Counted from the stretch's first letter, positions 55,447 through 63,606 are shown. The stretch: DNA of 64,000 nucleotides from Phycobacter azelaicus (GCF_014884385.1 NZ_WKFH01000003.1:2450001-2514000), one strand, 5' to 3'. Translations and numbers: made by a program. The notes: generated by a model from the letters alone, not told the origin.

Positions 55447-56088
55447 CTAGTAGGCCACCCACTCATATCCGTGGTTGCCCTCGTGATCTTCCCATTCCAC
55501 GCCAACTCCTCGTCGCCAATTCGATGATGAACAGCGCCGTGACGGCAGAACCCATTGCGGGGCGGCCGCTGGTGTCGTGCTTTGCCAGCCGAATTCGCCC
55601 TGCGTGCCATAGGTCCCGAGGCGCATGTTGTAACTCTCAGAACAATCATCGTCGCGACCGCGTTCGCGATGGCTGTAGTGCCGAACATCCCAGACACGAA
55701 TCGAGCGTACGAAATCGAATTCCAGACCACTGATGTCGATATCGGCACCACCTTCGACTACCTGTGCCAGAATGACTTGTGCGAGCTGCTGACCTGATTG
55801 GTTGCTGGCCTCCCAGATTTTCGGGGCCGTGCTTTGCAAAGGCACACGCTCAGAAACACCCATCGGACAACGCCAGATTTGCAACGGCGGCTCAATCGGC
55901 CAGGGCGTGATCCGACGGATAAACACGGCACGGGCATGGGCACATTCTGCTGACGCGGGCCACCCACCAGCCAGGCAAAGCAGAATGGCGCAGTCAACCT
56001 GATAGGCCTTAGCCGCCTGCGGAGCCACAGCTGAGAGCAGAGCCACGACAGCTCCAGCGCTCCAATTTCTGATAAGTCTGGACCACAT
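55447..56088 (-). CDS. Exported protein of unknown function
   Basis: 213 residues with a signal peptide (WSAGAVVALLSAVAPQAAKA, cleavage near residue 28). The mature protein begins YQVDCAILLCLAGGWPASAE and contains FIRRITPWPIEPPLQIWRCP, a motif I associate with hypothetical proteins of alphaproteobacterial conjugative/integrative elements, then IDISGLEFDFVRSIRVWDVR. Several cysteines suggest disulfides. Convergent with the RHH gene, only 2 bases apart. Function unknown. Confidence 0.65.
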   Translation of the reverse strand: MWSRLIRNWSAGAVVALLSAVAPQAAKAYQVDCAILLCLAGGWPASAECAHARAVFIRRITPWPIEPPLQIWRCPMGVSERVPLQSTAPKIWEASNQSGQQLAQVILAQVVEGGADIDISGLEFDFVRSIRVWDVRHYSHRERGRDDDCSESYNMRLGTYGTQGEFGWQSTTPAAAPQWVLPSRRCSSSNWRRGVGVEWEDHEGNHGYEWVAY

Positions 56089-56246
56089 ATCAATAAATGC
56101 CTTTCGACTACATTACTGCATTATTGTTAAGCTACCTGAAATCCCGACCTTTACACCATATGCGAGCATAGTGTTTGTGATGCTCGCGCGCGTTTTGTGG
56201 AATATATTCCGTAGAGCGGTTCTTGTGATCTGGCCGAATAGAGGCC

Positions 56247-56459
56247 ATGAAAGTACGGGAACGAGTAGGGTTAAATGTCCGGAATCTAAGAAATTCCAGA
56301 GGATTGAGCCAAGAACAGCTAGCTTTGGCTGCGGATGTAGATCGCAGCTATATCAGCGAGATCGAACTCGCCAAAAATTCAGCATCAATCGATGTTCTGG
56401 AGCGGATCGCACTTGCTCTCGAAATCGACCCACAAGAGTTATTAAACAAGAGGGGCTGA
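56247..56459 (+). CDS. XRE family helix-turn-helix regulator
   Basis: 70 residues forming a single Cro/CI-type domain: VGLNVRNLRNSRGLSQEQLA, DRSYISEIELAKNSASIDVL, ERIALALEIDPQEL. Small XRE regulators often control integrative elements. A second small gene follows two bases after its stop. Confidence 0.85.
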   Translation: MKVRERVGLNVRNLRNSRGLSQEQLALAADVDRSYISEIELAKNSASIDVLERIALALEIDPQELLNKRG

Positions 56460-56461
56460 TA

Positions 56462-56662
56462 TTGCCCGAAATTACGAGTGTTCGCACAACGGCCGAAGCC
56501 ATCGGCCGTATTTCATGCATCAAAACAGGTGAAGAAATCGGCCTTCTGTATCGCTGGGACAACGGCGAGACGCAGGCTGCGTTGCACAATGACGGCGAGC
56601 CTATAGCGCAACACAACTCAGAGCTTACCACTGAACCAGACATTGGTGGAAAACGCAGCTAA
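56462..56662 (+). CDS. Small protein translated after the XRE gene
   Basis: 66 residues from a TTG start at 56462, two bases after the XRE stop, with GAGGGG as ribosome site. It has TTAEAIGRISCIKTGEEIGL and YRWDNGETQAALHNDGEPIA, then a polar tail. The spacing suggests co-expression with the regulator. I do not recognise the family; a TTG start makes it less certain. Confidence 0.45.
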   Translation: MPEITSVRTTAEAIGRISCIKTGEEIGLLYRWDNGETQAALHNDGEPIAQHNSELTTEPDIGGKRS

Positions 56663-56879
56663 CGGCCGGAAAGAGCCCAATTTTGATCGATGCTGCGAGA
56701 TGCCCCAATGACAACAATGCGCAGAGAACGGACTTTGCAAAGTCGCGCGGACGGCCCGGAACGATCATTGGGCAATCCCTTCATGAATGTCCGGTATATG
56801 CCTCCCACAAACGTAACCGAGCTTTCCAGTTGCTTAGTTTCAGCGGCTATAGCAGGCTAGCTCGATGGTCAAACGTAGA

Positions 56880-57482
56880 TCACTGCCCCTTGGAGCGCAG
56901 ACTTTCGATCTCTTGAGCCATGTCTTCCGTCAGTTCATGGATAGCGCTATTTAACGATCCCCGGTGCAGTTCAACCCGCAGGGCGGTGACGTTTGCTTGA
57001 AAGCGCCGAGCAAGACGATCCGGGTCGGCATTTGATGGCAGCTCTCCCGCCTCACGGGCCTCTGTGAAGGCAGTCGCAAATTCTTCCCGCATCTGGTCGA
57101 GGTAGATCTGAGTCGCCTCAGCGATCTTCGGGTCCGTCGTCTTTGTATCCACAAGCGTCTTGGTGAGCATGCATGCCTGACGCGAGGCGTCTTCCGGGGC
57201 GAGGTCGGCGTATGATCGAAAATGCCTGGCCAGCCCAGCAAGCGGGGATGCAGCCCTTGCCATGTGATCGCGGAACCCCTGGCGGGAACGTTCGAAATAC
57301 CGCTGTAGCGACAGCAGGTAGAGGTTCTCTTTGCTGTCAAAGGCGGCATAGATGCTGCCCGGCTTCAGCTTCAGGGCAGCCTCAAGATCCTTCAGCGACG
57401 TCGCGTGATAGCCCTTGCGCCAGAATAGGGTCATGGCGGCCTCAAGGGCGGCGTCCCGGTCATAGCTGGCGGTGCGGGCCAT
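56880..57482 (-). CDS. TetR/AcrR family regulator
   Basis: 200 residues. N-terminal HTH: DRDAALEAAMTLFWRKGYHA, TSLKDLEAALKLKPGSIYAA, FDSKENLYLLSLQRYF. The helical C-terminal domain has one cysteine (SRQACMLTKT). It lies 3 bases after the FrnE gene, at the end of a six-gene minus-strand run that begins with the SDR at 60869. It is the most likely owner of the perfect inverted repeat at 60918-60957. Confidence 0.88.
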   Translation of the reverse strand: MARTASYDRDAALEAAMTLFWRKGYHATSLKDLEAALKLKPGSIYAAFDSKENLYLLSLQRYFERSRQGFRDHMARAASPLAGLARHFRSYADLAPEDASRQACMLTKTLVDTKTTDPKIAEATQIYLDQMREEFATAFTEAREAGELPSNADPDRLARRFQANVTALRVELHRGSLNSAIHELTEDMAQEIESLRSKGQ

Positions 57483-57485
57483 GGA

Positions 57486-58148
57486 TCAGTCCTTCATTTT
57501 GGCAAGTTGGCTCAGGATGTTGGTGTAGTTTTCCACCCCTTGTGCGCCGGTGACAAGGTGTTGGCTGTCAAAGACCACGGCGGGGACACCTTGAATACCC
57601 TGTTTGAGCCAGAACGCTTCATGGGCGCGGACCTCTTCCGCGTGGCGCTGATCTTGCAGAACGGCCAAGGCCTCAGCCCGATCCAGGCCGATCTCGTTCG
57701 CGACATCGGCCAGAACAGAGATCTCGGACAGGTTGCGCTGGTCGGTGAAATGAGCCGCGAACAGCGCCTGTTTCACGTCATGCACCCGCCCCTGTTGGCG
57801 GGCCCAGTGCAGCAACTGATGCGCGTTGAACGTGTTGTGCATCCGCATGTCATCGGCAAAACGGAACGGGAAGCCCAGATCCTCGCCAATCGCAGTCATC
57901 TGGTGGCGCGACTGTTCTGACTGCTCAGGCGTGGAGCCGTATTTTTCGATGATATGTTCGCGCAGGTTCTGCCCCTCGGGCGGCATCTGCGGGTTCAGCT
58001 CAAACGGGTGCCAGTGAAGCTCATGGGCTGTACCGGTGTCTTCCAAGGCCCGCGCTAACTGACGATATCCGATCACGCACCAAGGGCACATGACGTCCGA
58101 GACGATGTCGATACGGAGGACATCTGGTTTTTTTGCAGCCTTGTTCAT
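57486..58148 (-). CDS. DsbA family oxidoreductase (FrnE-like)
   Basis: 220 residues from ATG 58148. Thioredoxin-like DIVSDVMCPWCVIGYRQLAR with the active CPWC pair (Cys21, Cys24), and the C-terminal GIQGVPAVVFDSQHLVTGAQ with cis-Pro GVPA. No signal peptide, so it works in the cytoplasm. FrnE proteins handle disulfides and are linked to oxidative stress. It overlaps the membrane-protein gene by 4 bases, in a gene run that also contains an AhpD-like protein. Confidence 0.88.
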   Translation of the reverse strand: MNKAAKKPDVLRIDIVSDVMCPWCVIGYRQLARALEDTGTAHELHWHPFELNPQMPPEGQNLREHIIEKYGSTPEQSEQSRHQMTAIGEDLGFPFRFADDMRMHNTFNAHQLLHWARQQGRVHDVKQALFAAHFTDQRNLSEISVLADVANEIGLDRAEALAVLQDQRHAEEVRAHEAFWLKQGIQGVPAVVFDSQHLVTGAQGVENYTNILSQLAKMKD

Positions 58149-58837
58149 GTCGCTTTCTGTTTTTGTAGATGAAGCACCCAGCCAGTTGCGGCCAGGTAGG
58201 CAAAACTCGAGAATAACAAGGGGCCGACAGTCCAAAAGCTCTTTGACACACTGAAAGTCAACGTGCCGGAAATATACCCGGCAACCCCTAGAGTAGCTAA
58301 CGCAACCCCGAGGTACCCGATAAATCTTTGGTCATAGGCCCGCAGAAGGGTCAAGCCCATGAGCCCGGAAGTCAAAATGAAAAACATCGCCATTGTGCCC
58401 CCATAGTTGGTCGCGGCCAAGTGGATTAGTTCAATTATTAGCGCAGCTGCTTCGGAACCTTGTGAAAGCTGTTCGGTGAACGCCTCTGATGCATACGGAA
58501 GCACAAGCCCATCCGCTACTGCGGCAACGAGATATAGAACAGACCCGGCTGAAAGGAATGAAAGCGTTGCAAATCCGAGACCGCGATACCCTTTGGCGGA
58601 CAAGTCTTCCAGCAAAGCAAAACCACCAACCAGCATGAGTGGTACAGAGATAATCGCCATAATGTGGGACAGAATCCAACCAGATCCGCCGGCCACCATC
58701 AGAGTCCCGGCAAGATCATGCGGCGGGAAGTTCCAGATCGTAACGCCTTCGCTTAGGTAAATCGGCGCCATACGAAGAATGTTCAGCAACCCACCGAGTA
58801 CAAGTGCAATTCCGCCCACTTTATTAACAGTGTACAT
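58145..58837 (-). CDS. Multi-span membrane protein of unknown function
   Basis: 230 residues with about six hydrophobic helices, e.g. GGIALVLGGLLNILRMAPIY, MAIISVPLMLVGGFALLEDL, ATLSFLSAGSVLYLVAAVAD and LGVALATLGVAGYISGTLTF. I do not recognise the family. It ends on an ATGA overlap with the FrnE gene and follows the CMD gene by 53 bases. Confidence 0.65.
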   Translation of the reverse strand: MYTVNKVGGIALVLGGLLNILRMAPIYLSEGVTIWNFPPHDLAGTLMVAGGSGWILSHIMAIISVPLMLVGGFALLEDLSAKGYRGLGFATLSFLSAGSVLYLVAAVADGLVLPYASEAFTEQLSQGSEAAALIIELIHLAATNYGGTMAMFFILTSGLMGLTLLRAYDQRFIGYLGVALATLGVAGYISGTLTFSVSKSFWTVGPLLFSSFAYLAATGWVLHLQKQKAT

Positions 58838-58890
58838 TCATAAGTCTCCTGTGAGCGGTTGGGGCAGCATGCACCGCCCCAACATTGTGG

Positions 58891-59460
58891 TTACTCAGCC
58901 GAGGCTGCGGTTTTCTTTTCCCAAGCGAATTTCTGGAACACTTGATCGATCGGGGTATGCGCAAAGTGGTTGGTGTAGTTCGACATCACCTTCTGAGACA
59001 CGCCCAGGATCACTTCCAGGATGTTGCGGGGCTCGAAGCCCGCGTCGAGGAAGGCTTGGGTGTCGGCATCATCCACGAAACCGCGATTGCGGACGACCAG
59101 CAGGGTGAAATCACGCAGCGCTTCAAGTTTGGCTGTGGGCAGCGGAGTTTCGTTGCGCAGGGCTTCGGTGATGGCGTCGTCGACCTTCATCATCTTGGCG
59201 ATGCCGGTGTGGGCGGGCACGCAATAATGGCAGTTCTGCTCGACGTTGACGGCCTGCCAGACCACGGTCTTTTCCTCATCCGTCAGGCTGGTGGCCAGGA
59301 ACTGCTGATGGGCAAAATTATAGGCAGCCAGAAGCGGCGGAGCGTCGGCCATCGTGCCGTGCAGGCCGGGAATGCGGCCGTTGTTCTTCAGCGAGGTTTC
59401 CAGCAGCGGCTTGCCAGCCTCGGGCGCGGTTTCGATGGTGTGGATGGTAAAGTCAGCCAT
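58891..59460 (-). CDS. Carboxymuconolactone decarboxylase-family protein (AhpD-like)
   Basis: 189 residues. CMD/AhpD active-site pattern EQNCHYCVPAHTGIAKMMKV with Cys77, Cys80 and His84. AhpD-type members reduce peroxides through this CXXC. It is a paralogue of the gene at 62130: the first 20 residues (FTIHTIETAPEAGKPLLE) and the catalytic positions are the same. It lies between the NnrU gene (36-base gap) and the membrane-protein gene. Confidence 0.87.
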   Translation of the reverse strand: MADFTIHTIETAPEAGKPLLETSLKNNGRIPGLHGTMADAPPLLAAYNFAHQQFLATSLTDEEKTVVWQAVNVEQNCHYCVPAHTGIAKMMKVDDAITEALRNETPLPTAKLEALRDFTLLVVRNRGFVDDADTQAFLDAGFEPRNILEVILGVSQKVMSNYTNHFAHTPIDQVFQKFAWEKKTAASAE

Positions 59461-59496
59461 GGGATTTCCTTTCGTTCATGGAGAGTTGAGACAGGG

Positions 59497-60048
59497 TCAG
59501 CCGAACGGGCTGTAGCCCAGCCAGGTGTGGATCTGGCCGACCACCCACAGGGCGATCACGCTGGCCAGCAAGAAGGCGCCGTCCCAGATGATGGTGCCGC
59601 GAGGGCGGGCAACCCAGGGGCCTTCGGCCCGATTGGTTGCAAGTTTGGAAACCGGCACCCAAAGCAGCAGGCCACCGAACAGCAGGATCGAAGCCAGGTC
59701 GCCATTGACCAGCAAATGGGCGACAGCCCAGAGCGCGAAGCCGGTCAGCATGGGATGACGCACCCCATTCAGAATCACGCCGCGCTTGGCCGCCGGAGTG
59801 AAGAAGAAGATCGCGACCAGAACCAGCAGGTTGTTTGCATGGGTCAGGTAGGCAGGTGGGCTCCAGACATGGACGAATGGCGTTGCGCGAAAGCCGAGGG
59901 TCATCAGCGCGACCGAGATCAGTACCGCGACGGCCACCAGCCGCCACCCGGTTGTGCCCAGGGCGGCCCGGGTGTTGGGGGCGATGCGTTTGAACAGATG
60001 CGCGGCCCACCAGAGGGCGATGCCAAAGATAAGAAGGATCCAGCTCAT
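59497..60048 (-). CDS. NnrU family membrane protein
   Basis: 183 residues, about five membrane helices. NnrU-family features: WILLIFGIALWWAAHLFKRI, GVRHPMLTGFALWAVAHLLV (conserved RHPxxxG..LWA.AHLL) and GRTGTIIWDGAFLL-type end (PRGTIIWDGAFLLASVIALW). NnrU proteins were first seen with nitric-oxide reductase genes, but many are elsewhere; related families process membrane isoprenoids or haem-like groups. Here no denitrification gene is nearby. Confidence 0.88.
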   Translation of the reverse strand: MSWILLIFGIALWWAAHLFKRIAPNTRAALGTTGWRLVAVAVLISVALMTLGFRATPFVHVWSPPAYLTHANNLLVLVAIFFFTPAAKRGVILNGVRHPMLTGFALWAVAHLLVNGDLASILLFGGLLLWVPVSKLATNRAEGPWVARPRGTIIWDGAFLLASVIALWVVGQIHTWLGYSPFG

Positions 60049-60068
60049 TGGTATGTTCCGAGTGAGGG

Positions 60069-60869
60069 TTAGATTTTGGCGGGATTGATGCCCATGCGGA
60101 CCATCTTCTCGCTCATGCGGATGGCGAGTTTGGCCGGGGTCAGACCCATCATGCGGATCATCAGACTGTTTCGGCGGCCGGGCACAACGGCAAAACGACG
60201 TCCAAGCGCGTTCAGACCTGCGGCCGCAACGTCAGCCGGTTCCATGCCCTTGAGCGGCATTTTCGACCAGTCCACGCCATTGTCGGCAACCATGGGCGTA
60301 TTCGTCAGGCCGGGCGAAAGGACGGACACGTCAACACCCTTTGGCCCCAGTTCACCGTGCAGTGCTGCGCCCAGGTTCAGGACATAACCCTTGGCGCCAG
60401 AGTAGTTGGCGAAATAAGGGAATGCTGCGTGCCCCGCCATCGACGAGACCAACAGGATGCCGCCTTTGCCGCGCGCGACCATGTTTCGGCTGAAGTGGTG
60501 GGTCAGTTCAAATGTGGACAGCACATTGATACGCAGGGACTGTGCCTCTTTCGCGGCATCTGTCTTTTCGAAGGCGCCATTGACCTCCATGCCCGCGCCA
60601 GGGATCAGCAGGCCGATTTCCTTGTCCACGGATTTGACGGCTGCAATGCCTTCATCGGTGGCCAAGTCTGCCACGATGTACTTGGCCTGAATACCGTGCC
60701 TGGACTGCAGGTCAGCAACCTTGGCTTTCAACTCGGCCTCCTTGCGGGCCACGACGACCACGTTCAGCCCCTTGGCTGCGACCTGGTCGGCCAGTTCGGC
60801 TCCAATGCCCGAGGTTCCCCCGGTGATCAGAGCCCAGTCTCCGTATTTTTCTTTGAACGGTGTGGCCAT
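60069..60869 (-). CDS. Short-chain dehydrogenase/reductase
   Basis: 266 residues. NAD(P)-binding ALITGGTSGIGAELADQVAA, catalytic SSMAGHAAFPYFANYSGAKG (Ser, Tyr, Lys) and PGLTNTPM. The substrate is unknown. It is the first gene of the run SDR-NnrU-CMD-membrane protein-FrnE-TetR, with the inverted repeat at 60918-60957 just upstream. Confidence 0.88.
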   Translation of the reverse strand: MATPFKEKYGDWALITGGTSGIGAELADQVAAKGLNVVVVARKEAELKAKVADLQSRHGIQAKYIVADLATDEGIAAVKSVDKEIGLLIPGAGMEVNGAFEKTDAAKEAQSLRINVLSTFELTHHFSRNMVARGKGGILLVSSMAGHAAFPYFANYSGAKGYVLNLGAALHGELGPKGVDVSVLSPGLTNTPMVADNGVDWSKMPLKGMEPADVAAAGLNALGRRFAVVPGRRNSLMIRMMGLTPAKLAIRMSEKMVRMGINPAKI

Positions 60870-60917
60870 CGTTTCGAATCCTTTATTCGTGTGGCGTTGG
60901 AGGATGAATAAATTTTC

Positions 60918-60957
60918 TTGAGTGATTGCTCAACATGATTATTGAGCAATCACTCAA
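60918..60957. promoter_or_regulatory. Perfect 16-base inverted repeat, candidate TetR double operator
   Basis: TTGAGTGATTGCTCAA (60918-60933) and its exact reverse complement TTGAGCAATCACTCAA (60942-60957) are 8 bases apart. Each arm is itself a dyad (TTGAG/CTCAA). The repeat sits 49 bases before the SDR gene, in AT-rich promoter-like DNA. No T run follows, so an operator is likelier than a terminator. The TetR at the end of the run (56880) is the best candidate binder. Confidence 0.7.
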
Positions 60958-60965
60958 ATGTGAGA

Positions 60966-61448
60966 TCAGCTGCGCAAAATGGCGATCAGACGTGGCCGGA
61001 TCAGAGTGGTCATGACCAGCGCCATAACGAGGCCAACAGGGAAGGATGTCACAAGTGCGTTCCACCAGAGGCCCGCGAAGATTTGGGTGTCGCCAAACCC
61101 GGCGGTGGTTCCGGCGGTGATCACCGCCATCAGGGATTGCATGACAAAGGCCATGATGACGCCAAGCACAATGTTTTGACCCAGAGGCGAGAGTTTCGGC
61201 AGGGCTGCCTCGATTACCCGGGCCAGAAGGCCCATTACGATCAGGGCAAAGGGCATCAGAACAAAGAGGGCTTTCAGGAACGAGATGCCCCAATCGGCAA
61301 GGAATGCGTTGCCAAACCCGGTGTTGGCCCATGTCATGACCCCGGTCAGGATCGACGCGACCGGAGCCATGACGGAAAGGGCGATGGCGATCTTGGTCGG
61401 GGTGGAACGTTTGGTTCCGGGTGCGGTGGTGTACGTGCTGTCGGTCAT
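60966..61448 (-). CDS. DUF2798 membrane protein
   Basis: 160 residues holding two related DUF2798 units, each with two membrane helices (KIAIALSVMAPVASILTGVM, LFVLMPFALIVMGLLARVIE, then GQNIVLGVIMAFVMQSLMAV, WWNALVTSFPVGLVMALVMT). The repeated layout suggests an ancient internal duplication. Function unknown. It is the last gene of the CMD-DoxX-DUF2798 operon. Confidence 0.8.
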   Translation of the reverse strand: MTDSTYTTAPGTKRSTPTKIAIALSVMAPVASILTGVMTWANTGFGNAFLADWGISFLKALFVLMPFALIVMGLLARVIEAALPKLSPLGQNIVLGVIMAFVMQSLMAVITAGTTAGFGDTQIFAGLWWNALVTSFPVGLVMALVMTTLIRPRLIAILRS

Positions 61449-61535
61449 TTTGGTTCTCGCATGTTTGGGAAACGAAGGCCGGGCAAAAGCCCGGCCAGTT
61501 TGGGAGGTGTCGGGTTTCGGACTGCGATTGGCGCT

Positions 61536-62066
61536 TCAGGCCCAGGCCGCGATCGATGTGGTGTTGCGGCGGCGCAGCCAGGCGTTCAACATGGCCAGTC
61601 CCATAACGATCAGGGTGACAACCGGCGGCTTGGACTGGAACGGCAGCACCTCAGCCGGGACATTCGGGCGCAGGTGGACATAGACCGCCACCAGCATGAT
61701 CACGACGATCACAAGGTTGGTCAGGTAGAAAACCGCATCTGCAACCGGTCCGTGCAGTCGGCGGCCCAGGATAAAGAAACCCAACAGGATAAGGCCGACA
61801 GAGATTTCACCGGCTTGCCCGGCAAAAGCTGACAGTTTCGGGAAGGGCAGTTCGCTCAGCGCGATCTGCTGGGCGAACATGTTGGAGAACGGCATGAAGA
61901 ATTTGGCCACACCGCCCAGTAGCAGGAAGGATCCCATCACGCCCGACAGCACGCGCTCGGCGTTTTGCGTTGGTGTGCCCCCCGAACGGCGGATGACAAG
62001 CCATGCTCCCAGGGTGACGGCCAATACGATGCCAATGAGGACAAGTTCGCGGATGATCTGTTCCAT
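61536..62066 (-). CDS. DoxX-like membrane protein
   Basis: 176 residues with four or five membrane helices. AERVLSGVMGSFLLLGGVAK, KLSAFAGQAGEISVGLILLG and VFYLTNLVIVVIMLVAVYVH resemble the DoxX/DoxD group, whose members accept electrons or protect against oxidants. The link is by overall pattern, not a decisive motif. It follows the second CMD gene. Confidence 0.65.
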   Translation of the reverse strand: MEQIIRELVLIGIVLAVTLGAWLVIRRSGGTPTQNAERVLSGVMGSFLLLGGVAKFFMPFSNMFAQQIALSELPFPKLSAFAGQAGEISVGLILLGFFILGRRLHGPVADAVFYLTNLVIVVIMLVAVYVHLRPNVPAEVLPFQSKPPVVTLIVMGLAMLNAWLRRRNTTSIAAWA

Positions 62067-62129
62067 TGTACGGTTCCTGTGATGAAGGGGGAGGCGTCCA
62101 ATTCGGATTGGACGCCAGAAATCTGTGCG

Positions 62130-62765
62130 TTACGCCGCCCGGCCGCGCCAGAAGTCGACGGACAGGTAGTGCTGGATGGCGTATTGGCGGTGCGCATCGT
62201 GCTCTTCGTCGCTCATGTCGGGCGACCAGGCGTTGGGTTTGAATCCCTCATCGGGTTCCGTCCCCGCCAGGTGATTGGTGTAGTTCGACAGAACCTTGAG
62301 GCTGATCCCGACGATTACTTCCAGCATGGTCTGGCGCGTGTAGCCCGCCGCCAGGAAGCCCTCGATCTGCGCCTCAGACGGATAGCCGCGGGTGTCATTG
62401 ACGACGGTGGCAAAGCTGCGCAGCGCCTCGAGCTTGGGGTCTTTCAGCGGCTTGCCGGTGCGCAGGGCCTCGATCACGTCGATATCGACCTTGGCCATCT
62501 GGGCGATGGTCGTGTGGGCGGCCATGCAATAGGTGCATTCGTTCAGGCGGCTGATGGTCAGCAGGATGACCTGGCGCTCGGTCTCGGACAGTTTCGTTTT
62601 CTGGAAAATCTGGCTGAGGGTCACATAGGCCTCAATCATCGCCGGCGCCTCGGCCATGTTGGCCAGCAGGTTGGGCGTGTAGCCGTATTTCTGGGTCGCC
62701 ATTTCAAGGATCGGCTTCGAGCCTTCGGGGGCAGTTTCAACGGTGTGGGTGGTGAAGTTGGTCAT
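62130..62765 (-). CDS. Carboxymuconolactone decarboxylase-family protein (AhpD-like), second copy
   Basis: 211 residues from ATG 62765 (AGGAG site). Active-site pattern LNECTYCMAAHTTIAQMAKV with Cys77, Cys80, His84, exactly the positions of its paralogue at 58891; the start FTTHTVETAPEGSKPILE also matches. It has an extra C-terminal tail of about 25 residues ending in WRGRAA. It is the first gene of its operon, opposite a TetR gene. Confidence 0.87.
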   Translation of the reverse strand: MTNFTTHTVETAPEGSKPILEMATQKYGYTPNLLANMAEAPAMIEAYVTLSQIFQKTKLSETERQVILLTISRLNECTYCMAAHTTIAQMAKVDIDVIEALRTGKPLKDPKLEALRSFATVVNDTRGYPSEAQIEGFLAAGYTRQTMLEVIVGISLKVLSNYTNHLAGTEPDEGFKPNAWSPDMSDEEHDAHRQYAIQHYLSVDFWRGRAA

Positions 62766-62798
62766 GGGGTGGCTCCTAACATCGGCGCTTGGGTTTGT

Positions 62799-62961
62799 AC
62801 CGTTCGGTTTAATCTTATATGGTAGTTTATACCGACCGTTCAAGACTGTTTTTGCGGAGAACGTTCTGAATCGCGTTAGCCTTTGATTTCACTTGATTTA
62901 AGGTCGAGAGATGCAAACAGATTCGGGCTTCACGTTTGGATTTTGTTGAATGATCGGTATA
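62799..62961. promoter_or_regulatory. Candidate TetR operators between CMD operon and tetR
   Basis: In the 239-base divergent gap, TGAACGGTCGGTATA (minus strand, 62828-62842) and TGAATGATCGGTATA (plus strand, 62947-62961) match at 13 of 15 bases, one for each direction of transcription. A separate dyad ACCGTTCGGT lies at 62799-62808. The layout suggests the TetR at 63005 controls both itself and the CMD-DoxX-DUF2798 operon. Confidence 0.55.
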
Positions 62962-63004
62962 AAAACCTATGTTTGGAGCGACTCAGTAGACGAAAGATCC
63001 TTCC

Positions 63005-63589
63005 ATGCCGTGGGAAAAAGCATTCGACACCAATGAGGCTTTGGAGCGGGCCGCCGACGTCTTCATGGCGAAAGGGTATGAAGCCACTTCGATCACCCAT
63101 CTGACCAAAGGGATGGGGATCAACAAGGGCAGCCTCTACAACGCTTTCGGCAGCAAGAAAGAGCTGTTCAAGGAGGTCCTGACCAAGTTCGTGCGCGACA
63201 ACCAGGGGCCGCTGTTGGCGCAGCTGTCGGCGCTGGATGACCCGATTGCCGCAATCGCGGCCGTGTTCGACGGCGTGGTCGCGCAAGGGCTGACCGATTT
63301 CGAGAAAAAGGGCAACCTGATCATCAACACGGCGCTGGAGATGCCCAACCATGATGAGGACGTGCAAGAAATCGTCCGGGGTGCGCTGGACAACCTCGAA
63401 GAGTTTTTTCTGGCCCTTGTGCAACGCGGCAAGGATCAGGGGCGCATACCCGAAACCATCGTAGCAGAGGACGCTGCCCGCTCTCTGGTTTCATTGACCG
63501 TCGGTATCCGGGTCCTGGCGCGCGGGGCTTTTGACGGCAACCAGATGCTGTCGATCAAGGCCAACGCCTTGCGCCTTGTCGGGAACTGA
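63005..63589 (+). CDS. TetR/AcrR family regulator
   Basis: 194 residues. HTH: DTNEALERAADVFMAKGYEA, TSITHLTKGMGINKGSLYNA, FGSKKELFKEVLTKFV. No cysteines, so it is not an obvious thiol sensor; the ligand is unknown. It is divergent from the CMD-DoxX-DUF2798 operon and shares operator-like repeats with it. Confidence 0.88.
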   Translation: MPWEKAFDTNEALERAADVFMAKGYEATSITHLTKGMGINKGSLYNAFGSKKELFKEVLTKFVRDNQGPLLAQLSALDDPIAAIAAVFDGVVAQGLTDFEKKGNLIINTALEMPNHDEDVQEIVRGALDNLEEFFLALVQRGKDQGRIPETIVAEDAARSLVSLTVGIRVLARGAFDGNQMLSIKANALRLVGN

Positions 63590-63606
63590 AGGGTGCCGGG
63601 CACATC

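Larger units (their letters stand above)
53455..56662. mobile_element. Integrative element at tRNA-Cys (right end not located)
   Basis: A tyrosine integrase reading toward the tRNA 3' end, a small excisionase-like gene, ribbon-helix-helix regulators, an unknown exported protein and an XRE regulator lie directly after tRNA-Cys. The left boundary is the tRNA 3' end. I could not find a second copy of the tRNA tail, so the right limit is approximate; the following TetR/CMD modules may be cargo or ordinary chromosome. Confidence 0.55.

Noticed and set aside
58885..60072. 395-codon plus-strand frame
   Set aside because: Opposite the CMD and NnrU genes, both with clear motifs; composition is that of a shadow.
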